Source: Brachionus manjavacas
Lineage: Eukaryota; Rotifera; Eurotatoria; Ploima; Brachionidae
Length of the DNA stretch: 64,000 nucleotides
Direction of reading: 5' to 3'
Assembly: GCA_019054805.1 (NCBI GenBank)
Contig: JAHQIY010000001.1
Location: 8,136,501-8,200,500 of the forward strand
The notes below the pieces were generated by a model. That model ran no database searches. It was not told where the DNA came from and saw only the letters and a list, made by a program, of their open reading frames with translations. The position numbers were made by a program, and so were the translations under genes. Position 1 is the first letter of the stretch, and the number at the start of each line of letters is the position of its first letter. Below are positions 28,085-39,665 of this stretch, piece by piece.

Positions 28085-28657
28085 ATGGATGGAATTCAAA
28101 TAAGTAAATCCGATCAAGAGTTTAATCCTTATTTGGAAGAATTGTCCGGTCAATCGAGAGACATATCTCATCAAGCTGTTTGGACCCTTAGTTCTTGTAA
28201 GTCTGGCTTTGGTGTGGAAAATTTGATCGACAATTCGCTGGACACGTTCTGGCAATCGGATGGCCCACAGCCTCATTTGGTAAATATGCAGTTTAAGCAA
28301 AAAACAAAGGTCAAAGATGTTTGTATCTATGCCGATTATAAATCTGATGAGAGTTATACACCAAGTCGAATTATAATTAAAGCAGGTACCCATGTAAATG
28401 ATTTGAGAGAAATCGGATCTTATGATTTGTCCGAACCAGCTGGCTGGATAATTATTCCCCTTAAAGACCCAAAGGATAGTAAAAATCAGCCGATCAAGAC
28501 TTGGATGCTTCAACTTGCTGTTTTGGCTAATCACCAGAATGGAAGAGATACTCATATTCGACAGATAAAAATACACTCACCTATCGAGACAACATCGGTT
28601 ATTTTACAGCCTAAATTTAGCGCAGTTGAGCTGTCTGAATGGTCAACAATAAGATAA
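28085..28657 (+). CDS. ANAPC10: anaphase-promoting complex subunit 10 (DOC1)
   Basis: APC10/DOC1 is the substrate-receptor subunit that, with the coactivators, binds degrons on the APC/C ubiquitin ligase in mitosis. One uninterrupted coding exon of 190 codons from ATG 28085 (human 185 aa). The DOC-domain jelly roll is clear: AVWTLSSCKSGFGVENLIDN, FWQSDGPQPHLVNMQF, VCIYADYKSDESYTPS and LAVLANHQNGRDTHIRQIKI, nearly identical to the human protein. It ends STIR: the terminal Ile-Arg is the IR tail that docks on TPR subunits of the complex. The N-terminal 30 residues are not conserved. A GCAATAAA polyadenylation-like signal follows the stop at about 28667. Confidence 0.97.
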   Translation: MDGIQISKSDQEFNPYLEELSGQSRDISHQAVWTLSSCKSGFGVENLIDNSLDTFWQSDGPQPHLVNMQFKQKTKVKDVCIYADYKSDESYTPSRIIIKAGTHVNDLREIGSYDLSEPAGWIIIPLKDPKDSKNQPIKTWMLQLAVLANHQNGRDTHIRQIKIHSPIETTSVILQPKFSAVELSEWSTIR

Positions 28658-29519
28658 AAGAAGTGCAATAAATCAATTTGTAAATAAGCATTTCAATTTT
28701 ACTTTCGACTAATGTAATATTTTTTTTATATGAATTAAAAAATTAAATTCAACAAAAATTTTCTGTAAATTTAAAAATAAAACATCGTTTAACAACAAAT
28801 AATCAAGTTGATGTTTTTTTTATATTATCAAATCTAATGCTTTTTTGTTTGAAAATTTTTGAAAAGAAAAATTTATGATCAAATTAAAATTTTCAACTCG
28901 ATCAAAAAATTTTAATTGTCTATTTAAATATTTTATGAAATTTTACTAAAATATTTAGCTAAATTATTAGGTTAATAATGAAAAATCGGAAAAATTGTAT
29001 TCTTAAATTTTTTAGAAATATTTACTTGCTCTTTGTTTACTAAAAGAATATTTTACTTTAAAAAAAATAGATCCAAATGTTCAAATTTGGTTGGAAAAAA
29101 TTTAAGCAAATTTAATATTCTATTAAGTCTTTTTAGGTATTTTTGAAGGTAAATTTTAAAATAATCCTTACCCTTTGGTTGTCTGAAAAATGACAACAAC
29201 AAAATGATCGACTCCAATTATGAAAAAATTAAAAAAAAATTATAAATGTTTGAATTCTACAAAACAAATTGAGAAAGAAAATTTTTTTATTACGAATCTC
29301 TAATAAATGATAAAAAGAATTAAATTTTATAAGAAAATTTGAACTTATTTTAAAAAAAAAAAAACAAATATTGAATAAAATACCCAAAATTAAATATTTT
29401 TACCCCAATTCTATTTGAATTACATCAGTTAATAAGAAAAACATAAACTTTTAAAATAAACTTTTTTTTTATTTCTACCAAATTTCTATTTATTTTCTTC
29501 TAGGTGATATTGTCGAAAA
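28658..29519. other. intergenic, no feature seen
   Basis: AT-rich sequence after APC10 with a poly(A)-signal-like AATAAA close to its stop; nothing else supported. Confidence 0.5.
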
Positions 29520-29770
29520 GTAATTTTTATTATTATTCTATTTATTTGTAAATCTGTAACGAGCTAATGCGCCTTCAGAATAAATTATAAAAAATAAATA
29601 AATCAAAAATCAAAATAAAGTAAAATAATCTAAAATAAAATGTAGAGAAAGCTAAAAGGAAAAACATTGAAAAAGGGTGTTACATGTGACACATGTTTAC
29701 ATAGCTGAAGCTTCAGGAAATAAAGAGGAAATAGTAAGTAGTTCATTTTATTTATTTATAAAATTTTTGA
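29520..29770 (-). mobile_element. LINE-A 3'-end fragment
   Basis: On the minus strand it reads CTTACTATTTCCTC, TTTCCTGAAGCTTCAGCTAT, GTAAACATGTGTCACATGTA and then the tail TTCTGAAGGCGCATTAGCTC with ATTTACAAATAAATAG. The same order is found at 13580-13840 in LINE-A. It is a 5'-truncated copy. Confidence 0.8.
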
Positions 29771-30639
29771 CCAGTCTTTTGAACTCTTCCAAAGATTTAC
29801 ATTCAATGGGATTTTTAAAGTTTCAGAAAATTGGTTTATTTTTAAATTAGGAGTCGTTTAATTTTAAATTGGTGTCAAAATTAAAAAAAATAAACGTTTA
29901 ATTAAATCAGGTGAAAATCTTAATTCATATTTCTAATTTAATTAAAAGAGATAATTAATTTAAAAAATCGAAAGAAAAAAATTAATATTTTGGGGTTTTA
30001 TATTCAAAATTTTAGGTATCGTAAATTTGTACCTCAATTATTTTTTTTTAAGTTCAAAGTTAAAAAAAATAATACAATAGATTTTCAATAAGTATTCAGT
30101 TGAAAAAGAAAGTTGCATACAATTCAATTTACAATAAATTATATATTTATCTACCATTCTTTAATCAAAATATTTTCAAAAAAAAAAAACAATAAATAAT
30201 TTAAAATATTAATTTTTTTGATATAATTTTTTTAAATAATCAAATTTTAAAATTTTAAAAAAAGGTGACACGTATTACTCACTTATTGCTTAGCAGCCGA
30301 AATAAAATAAAACAAAAAAATTAATTTTTTATAAAATTCACTTTTAAAAAGAAGATTCAGCAATTATCTAAAAAAGACTTTTTTGCCTTTGTTTTTTAAC
30401 TAAATTAGATACCCTCTTTCTCTCTCTTGGCTTCGTTTGTTTTCTATGTATACTAGGTTTGATGTATGCAAGACAAAATTTTGTTCTAGACTAGCAAAAA
30501 ACTTAAAATAAAAAATTCAAAATGAAAAAAATGTTAAAAAAATTCTTTTGCAAGTTTCTTCATCATCAAAAACTTAGTCAACTAAACTAAAAATAATTGC
30601 CACAAAAATTTAATTTTCAGATTATTTGGCCGAAGAGAA
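29771..30639. other. intergenic / TM9SF4 5' region
   Basis: AT-rich. TTTTCAG at 30614-30620 just before the TM9SF4 ATG could be an acceptor of a 5'UTR intron. No other feature supported. Confidence 0.5.
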
Positions 30640-32991
30640 ATGCGTATCGAACAATCGCTGGCAAAGTGGACCCTAAAGTCGATTTTGCTTTTTATGACAA
30701 TTTCAAATAGTATAAATCGGATTCAGTCTTTTTATGTACCAGGCGTTGCTCCGCAAGATTATCGTAAAGGCGACCCAGTTGAAGTCAAAGTAAAATTAAG
30801 ATTAGCCCGAAAAATTTAGAATTTTTTTTTTTATTCAGGCTGTAAAAATGACTAGTACCAAAACCCAGTTGCCATACGAGTATTACAATTTGCCAATTCA
30901 CTGCAGACCACAGTCTGGAATAGAATATAAGTCTGAGAATTTGGGCGAGATTTTAAGAGGTGACCGCATTGTAAACACAGATTTTTCAATCAAAATGGAG
31001 ACAAACGAAAAGTGCAGAATACTTTGTAAAGATATCGAGCTAAACGAAGACCAGACCAAGCAAGTGATAAAGCGAATCGAAAATGCTTATCATGTTCATT
31101 TGTAAATTCAAATAAAAATTTTAATTACTTTTTTGTTTTAATTTTTTTTAGACTAGTGGATAATTTGCCATGTGCGACCAAATTTCAGCTGTTGGAAAGC
31201 AAAGAAGAACAGTATGAACATGGCTATCAAATAGGGTTTTTCAGCAATGGAGAATACTTTTTAAACAATCACATTCGCTTTAATCTCAAGTACCACAACG
31301 AAAAATCGTCCGATTTGTATCGTGTGGTCGGTTTCGAGATCGAAACCCACAGCCTAAACTATTCCATGATAAAACCTCAAGAGGACAAGACATGTTCAAT
31401 TGAAAGCGATGCATCTGACAGTTCTGTAAAGCCTCAAAAGCTAGTGCCCGGTCAAAAAAACACGATACAAATGACCTATGAAATTTCTTGGATAGCTAGT
31501 GAGATAGCTTGGGCATCAAGATGGGACTCTTACTTAAAGATGAGTGATGTTAAAATACACTGGTTCTCAATTATAAACTCTTTAGTTGTTGTATTTTTCC
31601 TTGCTGGCATTTTGAGTATGATTTTAATCCGATCATTGCGTAGAGACATTGCTAAATATAACCGAGAAGATGAGCCTGTAAGTATCTTGTAGAGAAAAGA
31701 ATCTAAATTTTGAATGATTATTGAGTGAAATTAATTTTGGATTGAAGGAAGAGGCGATTGAAGAAACAGGATGGAAACTAGTCCATGGTGATGTTTTTAG
31801 ACCGCCAAAAAACACTGAACTCTTGGTTGTTTTGGTCGGCTCTGGAATTCAACTTTTTACCATGTCTTTTATCATTATAGGTAATTTTATTCAAGTCAAA
31901 AATTTTAATTTAAATAAAAAATTTAAACAAAGTTTTTGCCATGCTTGGCATGCTGTCGCCATCATACAGAGGTGCTTTGGTTACCAGCGCCTTGTTTCTC
32001 TATGTTTTTATGGGGTATGTATTTGGATTTTTTGAGTTCATTTTTAATAAAATATAATTCTAGATTGGTCGCTGGGTATTATGGAGGACGTTTGTACAAG
32101 ACATTACGCGGAGTTCATTGGAAAAAATCAGCTTTTATGACAGCTACTTTTTATCCATTTGTTTTGTTTTCATTAAGTTTTATTCTAAACTTTTTTATAT
32201 GGGGAAAAAAATCTTCTGGCGCTGTACCCTTCACAACCATGCTTGCTCTATTGACTATGATATTCGGTATTTCCTTACCATTGGTATTTTTTGGTTATTA
32301 TTTCGGATACCGAAAACAGGTATTTTGGTTATAGCTTGATCATTTGAGAGACTGATTTTTTGTACCATTTTTTTAGCCATACTCACAGCCAGTTCGAACC
32401 AACCAGATACCGCGACAAGTTCCGGATCAAGTATGGTACATGAGTCCAATGATTAGCACCCTGATGGCCGGTATTCTACCGTTCGGCGCTTGCTTTATTG
32501 AACTTTTTTTCATTTTTTCTGTAAGTTAGATTTAAAATATTTAGTTAAAATCGTTTTTTTATTATTTTTTTATAAAGGCTATTTGGGACAATCAATATTA
32601 TTATTTGTTTGGATTTTTATTTTTAGTATTTTTGATAGTAGTTATTTCGTGTTGCGAAATAGCAGTAGTAATGACTTATTTCCAACTGTGTGCCGAGGAC
32701 TATCACTGGTGGTGGCGATCGTTCATAGCGTCTGGTGGATGCGCTCTCTATGTCTTTTTTTACTCAGTATTTTATTATGTTACCGAAGTAAATTTAATTT
32801 TGAAAAAAAATTACTCATGGTATTAAAAATTTTTCTTCTAGCTTGACATTACAGAGTTTGTTCCTTCATTATTGTATTTCGGCTATTCATTTCTGATTTC
32901 ATTCACAATCTGGATTATAACGGGTACAATAGGATTTTTTTCGTCATACTTTTTTGTTTCGAAGATTTATGCTGCAGTCAAAATAGACTAA
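30640..32991 (+). CDS. TM9SF4: transmembrane 9 superfamily member 4
   Basis: Nonaspanin of Golgi and endosomes, involved in membrane-protein sorting and cell adhesion. Nine exons: 30640-30789, 30839-31101, 31152-31677, 31748-31880, 31933-32014, 32064-32319, 32377-32520, 32578-32787 and 32842-32991. They sum to 1914 nt, 637 codons plus stop (human TM9SF4 642 aa). An N-terminal signal sequence is followed by [20 protein letters not shown], then the lumenal domain ([26 protein letters not shown]), [20 protein letters not shown] for the first membrane helix, [26 protein letters not shown], and the last helices. It ends KIYAAVKID, the same tail as human TM9SF4 with the COPI/Golgi-retention KxD motif. 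Introns are 49-70 bp. The exon 4 acceptor is GGATTGAAG, chosen because it reproduces the human alignment without gaps. Confidence 0.97.
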
Positions 32992-33702
32992 AAGCTATTT
33001 TAAATGACCAGCCATTATCTCAGATTTATTTTAAGAAGTTCAGCTTGGTTATTTTTACGTAATTACTTTCAGCATATTTAAAGAGTATTGGAATTTAAAT
33101 TAAAATAAAAAATGTTTTTCAAATATTTTAAATGGTTTTTAATTAATTATATGATTTGATTAGATACGTAATAAATAATTTTGAATAAAATTCAATCTTA
33201 CTCATTTTAAATTATCGAGCATTTTTAGTTATATTCTAAATGAGATAAATTGAAAATAGAGGAAAATTCAACAGCATTTTTTTTTTGTTATTTATTTAAA
33301 TGAGCTAAAGAGCGCTTTCAATTTTTTTAAAATAAGTTTGATTAAATTTTGTTAGGTGAGATAATAATTCTGAAAATTTAGCAATTTAAAAAGCTTGGAT
33401 TAATTTTCAAAAATATTTTCAAAATCTTTAAATGGCAAGTTTTATTTTCTATTTAACTCTTTGAAATTTTGTTTTGACGTTGTTTCATTAAAACTATTAA
33501 GTATGTAAAAATTTGAAATGCAATTACGCAATTATTTTTAGAAATGTAAAATAGAAAAAAAAACTTGCCAAATGCATTTTAAATTTTTTGAATACTTTCC
33601 AATGTTAAATTTTAAAATTCGATTTCTTGATTTTGAAATTTAAAAAAATTCCAATTCACATAATTTTTTTTGCTAAATGGACTGACAAAAAAACTACATT
33701 TT
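32992..33702. other. intergenic; possible LINE tail
   Basis: AT-rich. Near 33290-33325 the minus strand reads GAAAGCGCTCTTTAGCTC then ATTTAAATAAATAAC, resembling the LINE-A hairpin tail; too short to be sure. Confidence 0.4.
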
Positions 33703-33716
33703 ATAACAAATAAATT

Positions 33717-33822
33717 CCAAAATATTCCTAACAGCCTGGCTGAAAAGAAGGTACTACGCCGTTCGGAGCTGCCAAGAGGAACTGTTTCCTCTAAATTATA
33801 TTTTAAATGAATAAATAAATAA
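33717..33822 (+). mobile_element. short LINE 3'-end insertion with 14-bp target duplication
   Basis: A 106-bp insert ending in AATGAATAAATAAATAA, flanked on both sides by the identical 14-mer ATAACAAATAAATT (33703-33716 and 33823-33836). It includes GCCGTTCGGAGCTGCC and GAGGAACTGTTTCCTC, a hairpin. A simple-repeat tail and long duplication are signs of target-primed reverse transcription of a heavily 5'-truncated LINE. Confidence 0.85.
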
Positions 33823-33836
33823 ATAACAAATAAATT

Positions 33837-34781
33837 AATTGACTGATAAAATAATGATTTGAGTGACAAAAATACTTTTTTGACTAATTAATTATTTTTA
33901 CAACAAATTAATGATTTTTAGGGTGACATTAAAAATCAAAATCTTGAACTATAGCACCAAAATCGGAAGGAAGTTTCAGACGATTATGACAAACCGTTTT
34001 GTCCATATCTCATTATCAAGCTAGAGTCAACTTTGAGACAACGTCACAATTTAAGTTCATTCCTTACAATCTTAGAGAATTACATTATTAAATAGCTTAA
34101 TTATAACTAAAATAAAATAAAATATAAATAAAACATATCTATAAAATAAGTTTTATTTTGTCAGTGCAAAATTATTAAATAGAGGTGTCGTTCAGTTTTT
34201 TTGTAAGAATAATTAGTTTTTTATAGTCAGCTAAAATAGATAAAATTAGTCACCACTTTTAGTTATTTTTGTGATCTTAAAAAAACTAAATTTGTCACCT
34301 CCAAAAAGTTTAAGCCATTATTTTTTGATCTAAAAAAAATCTAAAAAATAAATTAATGAATAATTTGTTCTTTAAAAATCAAAATAGTTTTTATTAAATT
34401 AAATTTTTATTTGGACAAAATAAAAATGTCATATTAAAATTTTTAATTTAAAAAAATTCAACATTTAATTTTAATAAACATTATTCCAACTACAGACATT
34501 TAGTAAAATTTAAAAATACAAAACAATTTTCTAATCATATTTAATAAGAAAATTAAATTTTAATTTAGTCGAATCTTTTTTATCTGACTTTGAATTCTTT
34601 GGTAAAAAATTTTATCAATCAATCAAGAAGTCAATCAAAATTAAACTTTAATGCATCTTTCTTTATTGTAACACCAAAATTTCCCATAAAAACGATTAAA
34701 TTATCCTAAGACAAAGTAATAAATTCATGTTAAATTATAGAGCAAAAGTAAGTATATTATTACTTGTTTTCTCGCTTTTTT
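33837..34781. other. intergenic, no feature seen
   Basis: AT-rich sequence between the LINE insertion and the DNAJC12 stop codon; nothing supported. Confidence 0.5.
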
Positions 34782-37304
34782 TTATATCTGGTAATTTCTA
34801 AATTTTTGAAGAATAAGATCATTTTTCTTTGAATTGAAGCGAAAATTTGATAACTCATCAGAATTACTAGAAAAGTCTTTATTATTTTCGTTAGATGGCA
34901 TAATCATGGGCTCTTGCTTTTTGTTAACCCAGTGAAAAACCTTTAAAAAGTATTTTTTTAGCAGCTTATAAATTTTGAAAACCAAAATTACTGGAGTACT
35001 CCTTTCAGTGAATCTACGCCATTCATTCCATGACATTCCAAACCCTCCATCTAACCAAAATTCGTACTTTTCTCTCAATTTTGGATCAACCAAAGTTTCT
35101 TTTGCTTCTTGTAATATTTTAAATTCATGTTCTTACAAAATGAAATTACAATTTAATATTTTAAAAATTAATAATTTTGAATAAAGATTTTTTTCTTTTA
35201 GAAAATACTCTAGACAATTTAATTGTTTTTTTTTTAATTTATTAAATTATCATTTATTAACGACAAAATTCAGTAGGAACTCATAAACCCGACAACCAGT
35301 AGTTGTAAAAATTCATGGTATCAACTATTGACCGTGGAATAAATCAACTAGTCTTGAAAAAATCTATAATTAATAATTAATTAAAAAATTTCAATCAATT
35401 TATTTTTAACCTTTCTACCTTTATATTTTCATTATATATTTTCCAATAATCGGAGTGCATGATTTTTTTGGGAGCTACATGATTATAAACAATGTTCAAT
35501 AAATTAATAATAAGTTGTTGCTTTATCACACTGTTCCAGTAATAAAATTTAATTAATTGACATCTTCATTACAATTTTGACTTTAAGTAAAAAATTTATT
35601 TAAGTGAAAATTAAGTTTAAAACTTTTAAAAATTAATTTTTATGCCAAGTCCAAATGTCAAATAATATTCAAAATTTCTAAAATTTACAAGTATAAATTA
35701 ATTTGATAATTAACATGGTCGTCAAAAAAAAATGAGTAGCCGTATTTTTTTTTAGCTGATCTTAAAATTTTACGGCCACTGGTCGTAAGGTTTAAGAGAG
35801 TCATTCAGGGTACCCAGACTCTGTCAGTAACCTTCATTTTATTTTAAATTAAAATTTAAATTTTTTAAACAAATAAATAAGTTAAAATTTATTACATATC
35901 TTTTTGATAAAATATTTTGAAAAAAAACAAAGTGAAATATTTAATTAAATAAATGACATGAATTTTCTACTTTGACTTCTAATGTGAAATTTCCAAGATC
36001 AAATAAATACCATCCTCGCGTAATTTTGTTTTGGTATTAATCAAGACATGTCTTTATAACCCATATAGGTAATTATATTAAATTTTTGCTTTTTAAAACT
36101 TTAATAGCCCTTGGACAGGGTTAGGGACAGGGAAACTTTAATAGCCCTTGGACAGAGTATGATACTATTAAGAAATCAGAAGAAAATAGAAATTCTGAAC
36201 GAAACGGGTTGTTGGAAGTGATCGTGTAGAAAATAACTGATTAAAAAGAATAAAACTCATCTTAAGCTTATGTTTTAAAATAGTGAAAATTTTCTCAGAC
36301 TCAGGCCGCTAGACGCGACGATCGCAACCAATTATTTATATATCAAAATGTTTAAAGAGATCAACCCATCTTTTCGCATAGCATCATAGGGATCAATGGT
36401 TCATTTTATTCAAATGGCTTGTCTAATTGTCCTCCAAATGTTTTTTATTACAAAAAAGAAAAAATTTGAGAAAAAAATCCTGTTGTGCATAGCAGCGTCT
36501 CATAAAGGCTTCCCAGAAATCTTCTTCAAGGAGATCGGGCTCGCAATTAAACAAAATATATATTTAAATGGATGCATCAAAAAATGATTGATTATTTTCA
36601 TCAAACATCAGAAGGCGATACTTGTTCTGGCAACACTTAGCGTCTTCTCATTACGCAAAAATTGTAATAGCATACCTGAAAGAGCAAAACATCGATTTTG
36701 TAGCTAAGGATAAAAAACCTTCTGACTTACCGGAAAGTAGAGCAATCGAGGACTCATGGGGGAATTTTGAAAGTAGAAGTTTTTAAGAAAAATTGGTGTG
36801 CCGAAAATATGGATCATTAATAATAAGTTTTTTTTAATGGATTTTAATATTTCTTTTTGAATTTAAAAAAAAATACTTTTTGAGGGAGTTATGTTACCTT
36901 TCAAAGCCAGTTCGTCATATTAAAATATATACAAATATGGCTAAATAAACTTCTGCAATTTTTTAAAAAAACCAATAATGGTAAAATTAAAAAAAGACTT
37001 AAAATATAGAAAAAATTAAAAAGATAAATTGAAATGAGTAATAAAAGGAAATACATGCTTAATTATTCTCTACTTAGTATTTTAATTTAAATCTTACGTG
37101 AATCTATATTCGAATTTTTGTCTGGATGTAGCTTCAACGCTCTTATTCTATACTCAGTGATTATTTGTTCTGTCTTAGAATAAAATAATGACGCTTTAGT
37201 TACAAATTTTAGTTAAATTTTACTGTTGAACTTCGATCACAGCCTAAAATTTTGTAAAAATCAAGATCTCGATTAACTTTACCGAAGAAATCAAAATCTT
37301 CCAT
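34782..37304 (-). CDS. DNAJC12: DnaJ homolog subfamily C member 12
   Basis: J-domain co-chaperone that works with HSP70; in vertebrates its clients include aromatic amino-acid hydroxylases. Four exons: 37224-37304, 37098-37173, 34992-35131 and 34782-34940, 456 nt in all (151 aa; human 198). The J domain reads DLDFYKILGCDRSS, RIRALKLHPDKNSN with the essential HPD, and LQEAKETLVDPKLREKYEFW. Then comes the DNAJC12-type WRRFTERSTP/VFHWV. The C-terminus LQKFRNYQI matches the conserved KFRNYEI end that marks this subfamily. The middle is shorter than in human. Intron 2 is very large (35132-37097) and holds a transposase relic; the others are about 50 bp. The start lies 124 bp downstream of the ATAD1 stop on the same strand. 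Confidence 0.95.
36440..36785 (+). pseudogene. Tc1/mariner-type transposase C-terminus in DNAJC12 intron 2
   Basis: Plus strand, opposite to the host gene. One frame reads AASHKGFPEIFFKEIG then LAIKQNIYLNGCIKK; after a frame change, RRYLFWQHLASSHYAKIVIA, YLKEQNIDFVAKD and RAIEDSWGNF. The order (xWxDLASSHYAK, then xPxxRxIExxW) follows the second and third catalytic blocks of a DDE transposase common in invertebrates, with D of the WPDLAS block replaced by H. Frameshifts show it is dead. Confidence 0.75.
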
Positions 37305-37427
37305 AGCTTAACACTTACAAAATAAATTAGATAAAAATTTTAATAAAATTTAATCTTATCGAGCTATTAATCTCGAACAATTTTTTAAAAAGTAAATTTT
37401 ATAAAAAAAAATTTATTCATAAAAAAT

Positions 37428-38777
37428 TCAAAATTGAACACTTCCCAGAAGTCTTTTGGTTGCCAGACTTTTCACCTCCATTTTTTGAAAGGCATTATTG
37501 AAATCACATTGTCGTATATAAGTAGATTCGGAATTTCGGATTCTTGTTACATTCTCACCTTCTAATCTATTTAATTCTTGATTATTTTTCAAATTTTCAA
37601 TAAATCGATTCATGGCTGCACATCTACACAATTCGTGCAAGTCACTACCACTAAAGCCTTCAGTTCTTCTAGAAATTCCCTCCAAGTCAACATCTTCATC
37701 CAAGTGTTCATCTTTCAAAATAACATTCAGTATTTTTAGCCTCTGTACTTCGTTGGGCAAGCCAATATAGAACATTTGAGGCATTCGCCTCAAAATAGCC
37801 GGATCAACATCCTCGGGTCTATTTGTAGCACCAATAATGAGTATCCGGTTATTGTTCTGATTTGTGCACAAGCCGTCCCAAAGAGTCATAAATTGTGTCT
37901 TAATGGTGATTGTACATTCGTGGTCATCCGATCTTCTATTACGTAAAAATGAATCTATTTCATCAATAAAGATAATGACTGGTTGAATTTTTGAAGCAAG
38001 AGAAAAAACTGCTTCGGCTCTTTTTTGCGATTCACCGTACCACTTGTCAAATAAACTTGATACTTGCAGATTTATGAATCTAGCTCCTGATTCTTTGGCC
38101 AATGCTTTGGCAATCATTGTTTTAGCATTACCAGGAGGCTTTTTTTAAAAAAATTAATTAAAGTCAAAAAAAATTTTTATAATTACCCCGAAAAGAAGAA
38201 CTCCTTTTGGTGCTTGAATTAACTTAGATCTTCTATTAACAGAAGAATTTGGATTTGATAAATTATCAAAATTTTTAAGGGGATAAATAACACTGAGTCT
38301 TAGGTCTTCAATTATGTGCTCTAGGCCACCAATGTCGCTCCAAGAGCATTCAATATCTTTGGACAAGATTATATTAGATGCAATAAAAAGCTCGTGTTCG
38401 TTCAGATCCAAGTCTGACATTCCAACAAGCTTAATAATTTTTTCAGCTCTATTTTTTGCTGCTTGCTTGTCAGTATTGGTCGGATCCAAATTTCTCATTA
38501 GCCATTTCATTAAGAAATATGTTGTAGCTGCAGAAATGGATAGACCTAGGATCCGTGCTAGAATGGACAAAATTTGCTTTTGGTTTGCCTTTATGAAATC
38601 GACAGAAGATAAAAGAGGCCTAGGCCAACTAGTCTCTTCTTTAGGCAATGTTATTTCCTTAAGTTTGGTCGGATCAAAAATTACATTTCGAGGACTGTCA
38701 TTTGTGCTGATTGAGTTGAAAAATTTTGAATTCAAATTACAAATCCATTCGCCTACATCATATATATACTCTTGCAT
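37428..38777 (-). CDS. ATAD1: ATAD1/Msp1, outer mitochondrial membrane AAA ATPase
   Basis: Membrane-anchored AAA+ extractase that removes mislocalised tail-anchored proteins from mitochondria and peroxisomes. Two exons, 38187-38777 and 37428-38138, give 1302 nt, 433 aa (human 361; the extra length is an N-terminal extension of about 60 residues). A membrane helix ([16 protein letters not shown]) lies near residues 80-100. The AAA domain begins [16 protein letters not shown]. Walker A is GPPGNAKT, formed across the splice junction; Walker B is [33 protein letters not shown] contains the pore-loop region; [18 protein letters not shown] carries sensor 1 and the arginine-finger region. DGFSGSDL-type sequence ([13 protein letters not shown]) completes the family signature. 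The Walker A glycine before Lys is Ala here, unlike animal ATAD1 (GPPGCGKT). Confidence 0.96.
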
Positions 38778-39665
38778 TTTAAATATCTAGAATTTTTTGC
38801 AAAATTATATTTTTTTTATTCCAATAATGCTTGTTAAATCAAGTCAAGTCTTCAGGAAGTAAATTGATAATAGAAAAAATCTTGACAACCCGTAGATTTG
38901 AAAAAGCTCGTTGAACGCGTTAAAACGTCTGAAAAAACGCTTTCTTTCAAAGAAACCATTTTTTAATCATACTTTTGATTCATATAAATCACAATTATAA
39001 AAATATAAGTTTTTTTACATGTTGATTTAAAGAATTCAATATTTTTTAGTATTTATAAATTCATTAGATGAAAATTTCTATAGAATACAACAAAAATGCA
39101 ACAACTCTATTATAATTATTTTTGTTTTAGATCTTTAAACTAATTCGAACAAATTAAAGCCATTATTAAATTTTAAACAATTAATTTAATTTTCTGATTA
39201 TTTGTTTACATTTATAAAATCAGACACCCTTCTGACTCCCAATTTAATACAACTGACTTTAACCTTTATTTTTCTATTAGAAAATTTCAAAAAAATTGAA
39301 TTTTATATTCTTATTTATGCGGAAAATTTTTAAAAATATTATATAGTTTTATTACACGTTTTATACCCAAAAAAATGGGTTAAAAAAAATCCTCAAATTA
39401 CGCTTGTTTGCCAGTCATTAAACAGGCGTCATTTTTTAGAGTTTTTCAATCTACGGAAAAATATACTTAAATAGCAATCATTTTTATTATTGAAAATATT
39501 TGTTTGATAAATTCTAGGAAAATTATATCCCAGATTTCTTAATATCAAGAAAAAGAAAGCTTTAACAAAAAATTTATTTTTTCAATATTTTTGAGACATA
39601 CACCATGAAATTTTAGAAAAACAAATGAAGTAGAATTATTAAAAAAAAAGTTTATTAAGTTTATT
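38778..39665. other. intergenic, no feature seen
   Basis: AT-rich sequence between ATAD1 and EMC5. A small imperfect hairpin (ACGCTTGTTT / AAACAGGCGT) lies near 39400-39430. Confidence 0.5.

Noticed and set aside
28079-28576. 165-codon minus-strand ORF opposite APC10
   Set aside because: Antisense shadow of the conserved DOC-domain exon.
38314-38790. 158-codon plus-strand ORF opposite ATAD1
   Set aside because: Antisense shadow of the ATAD1 first exon.
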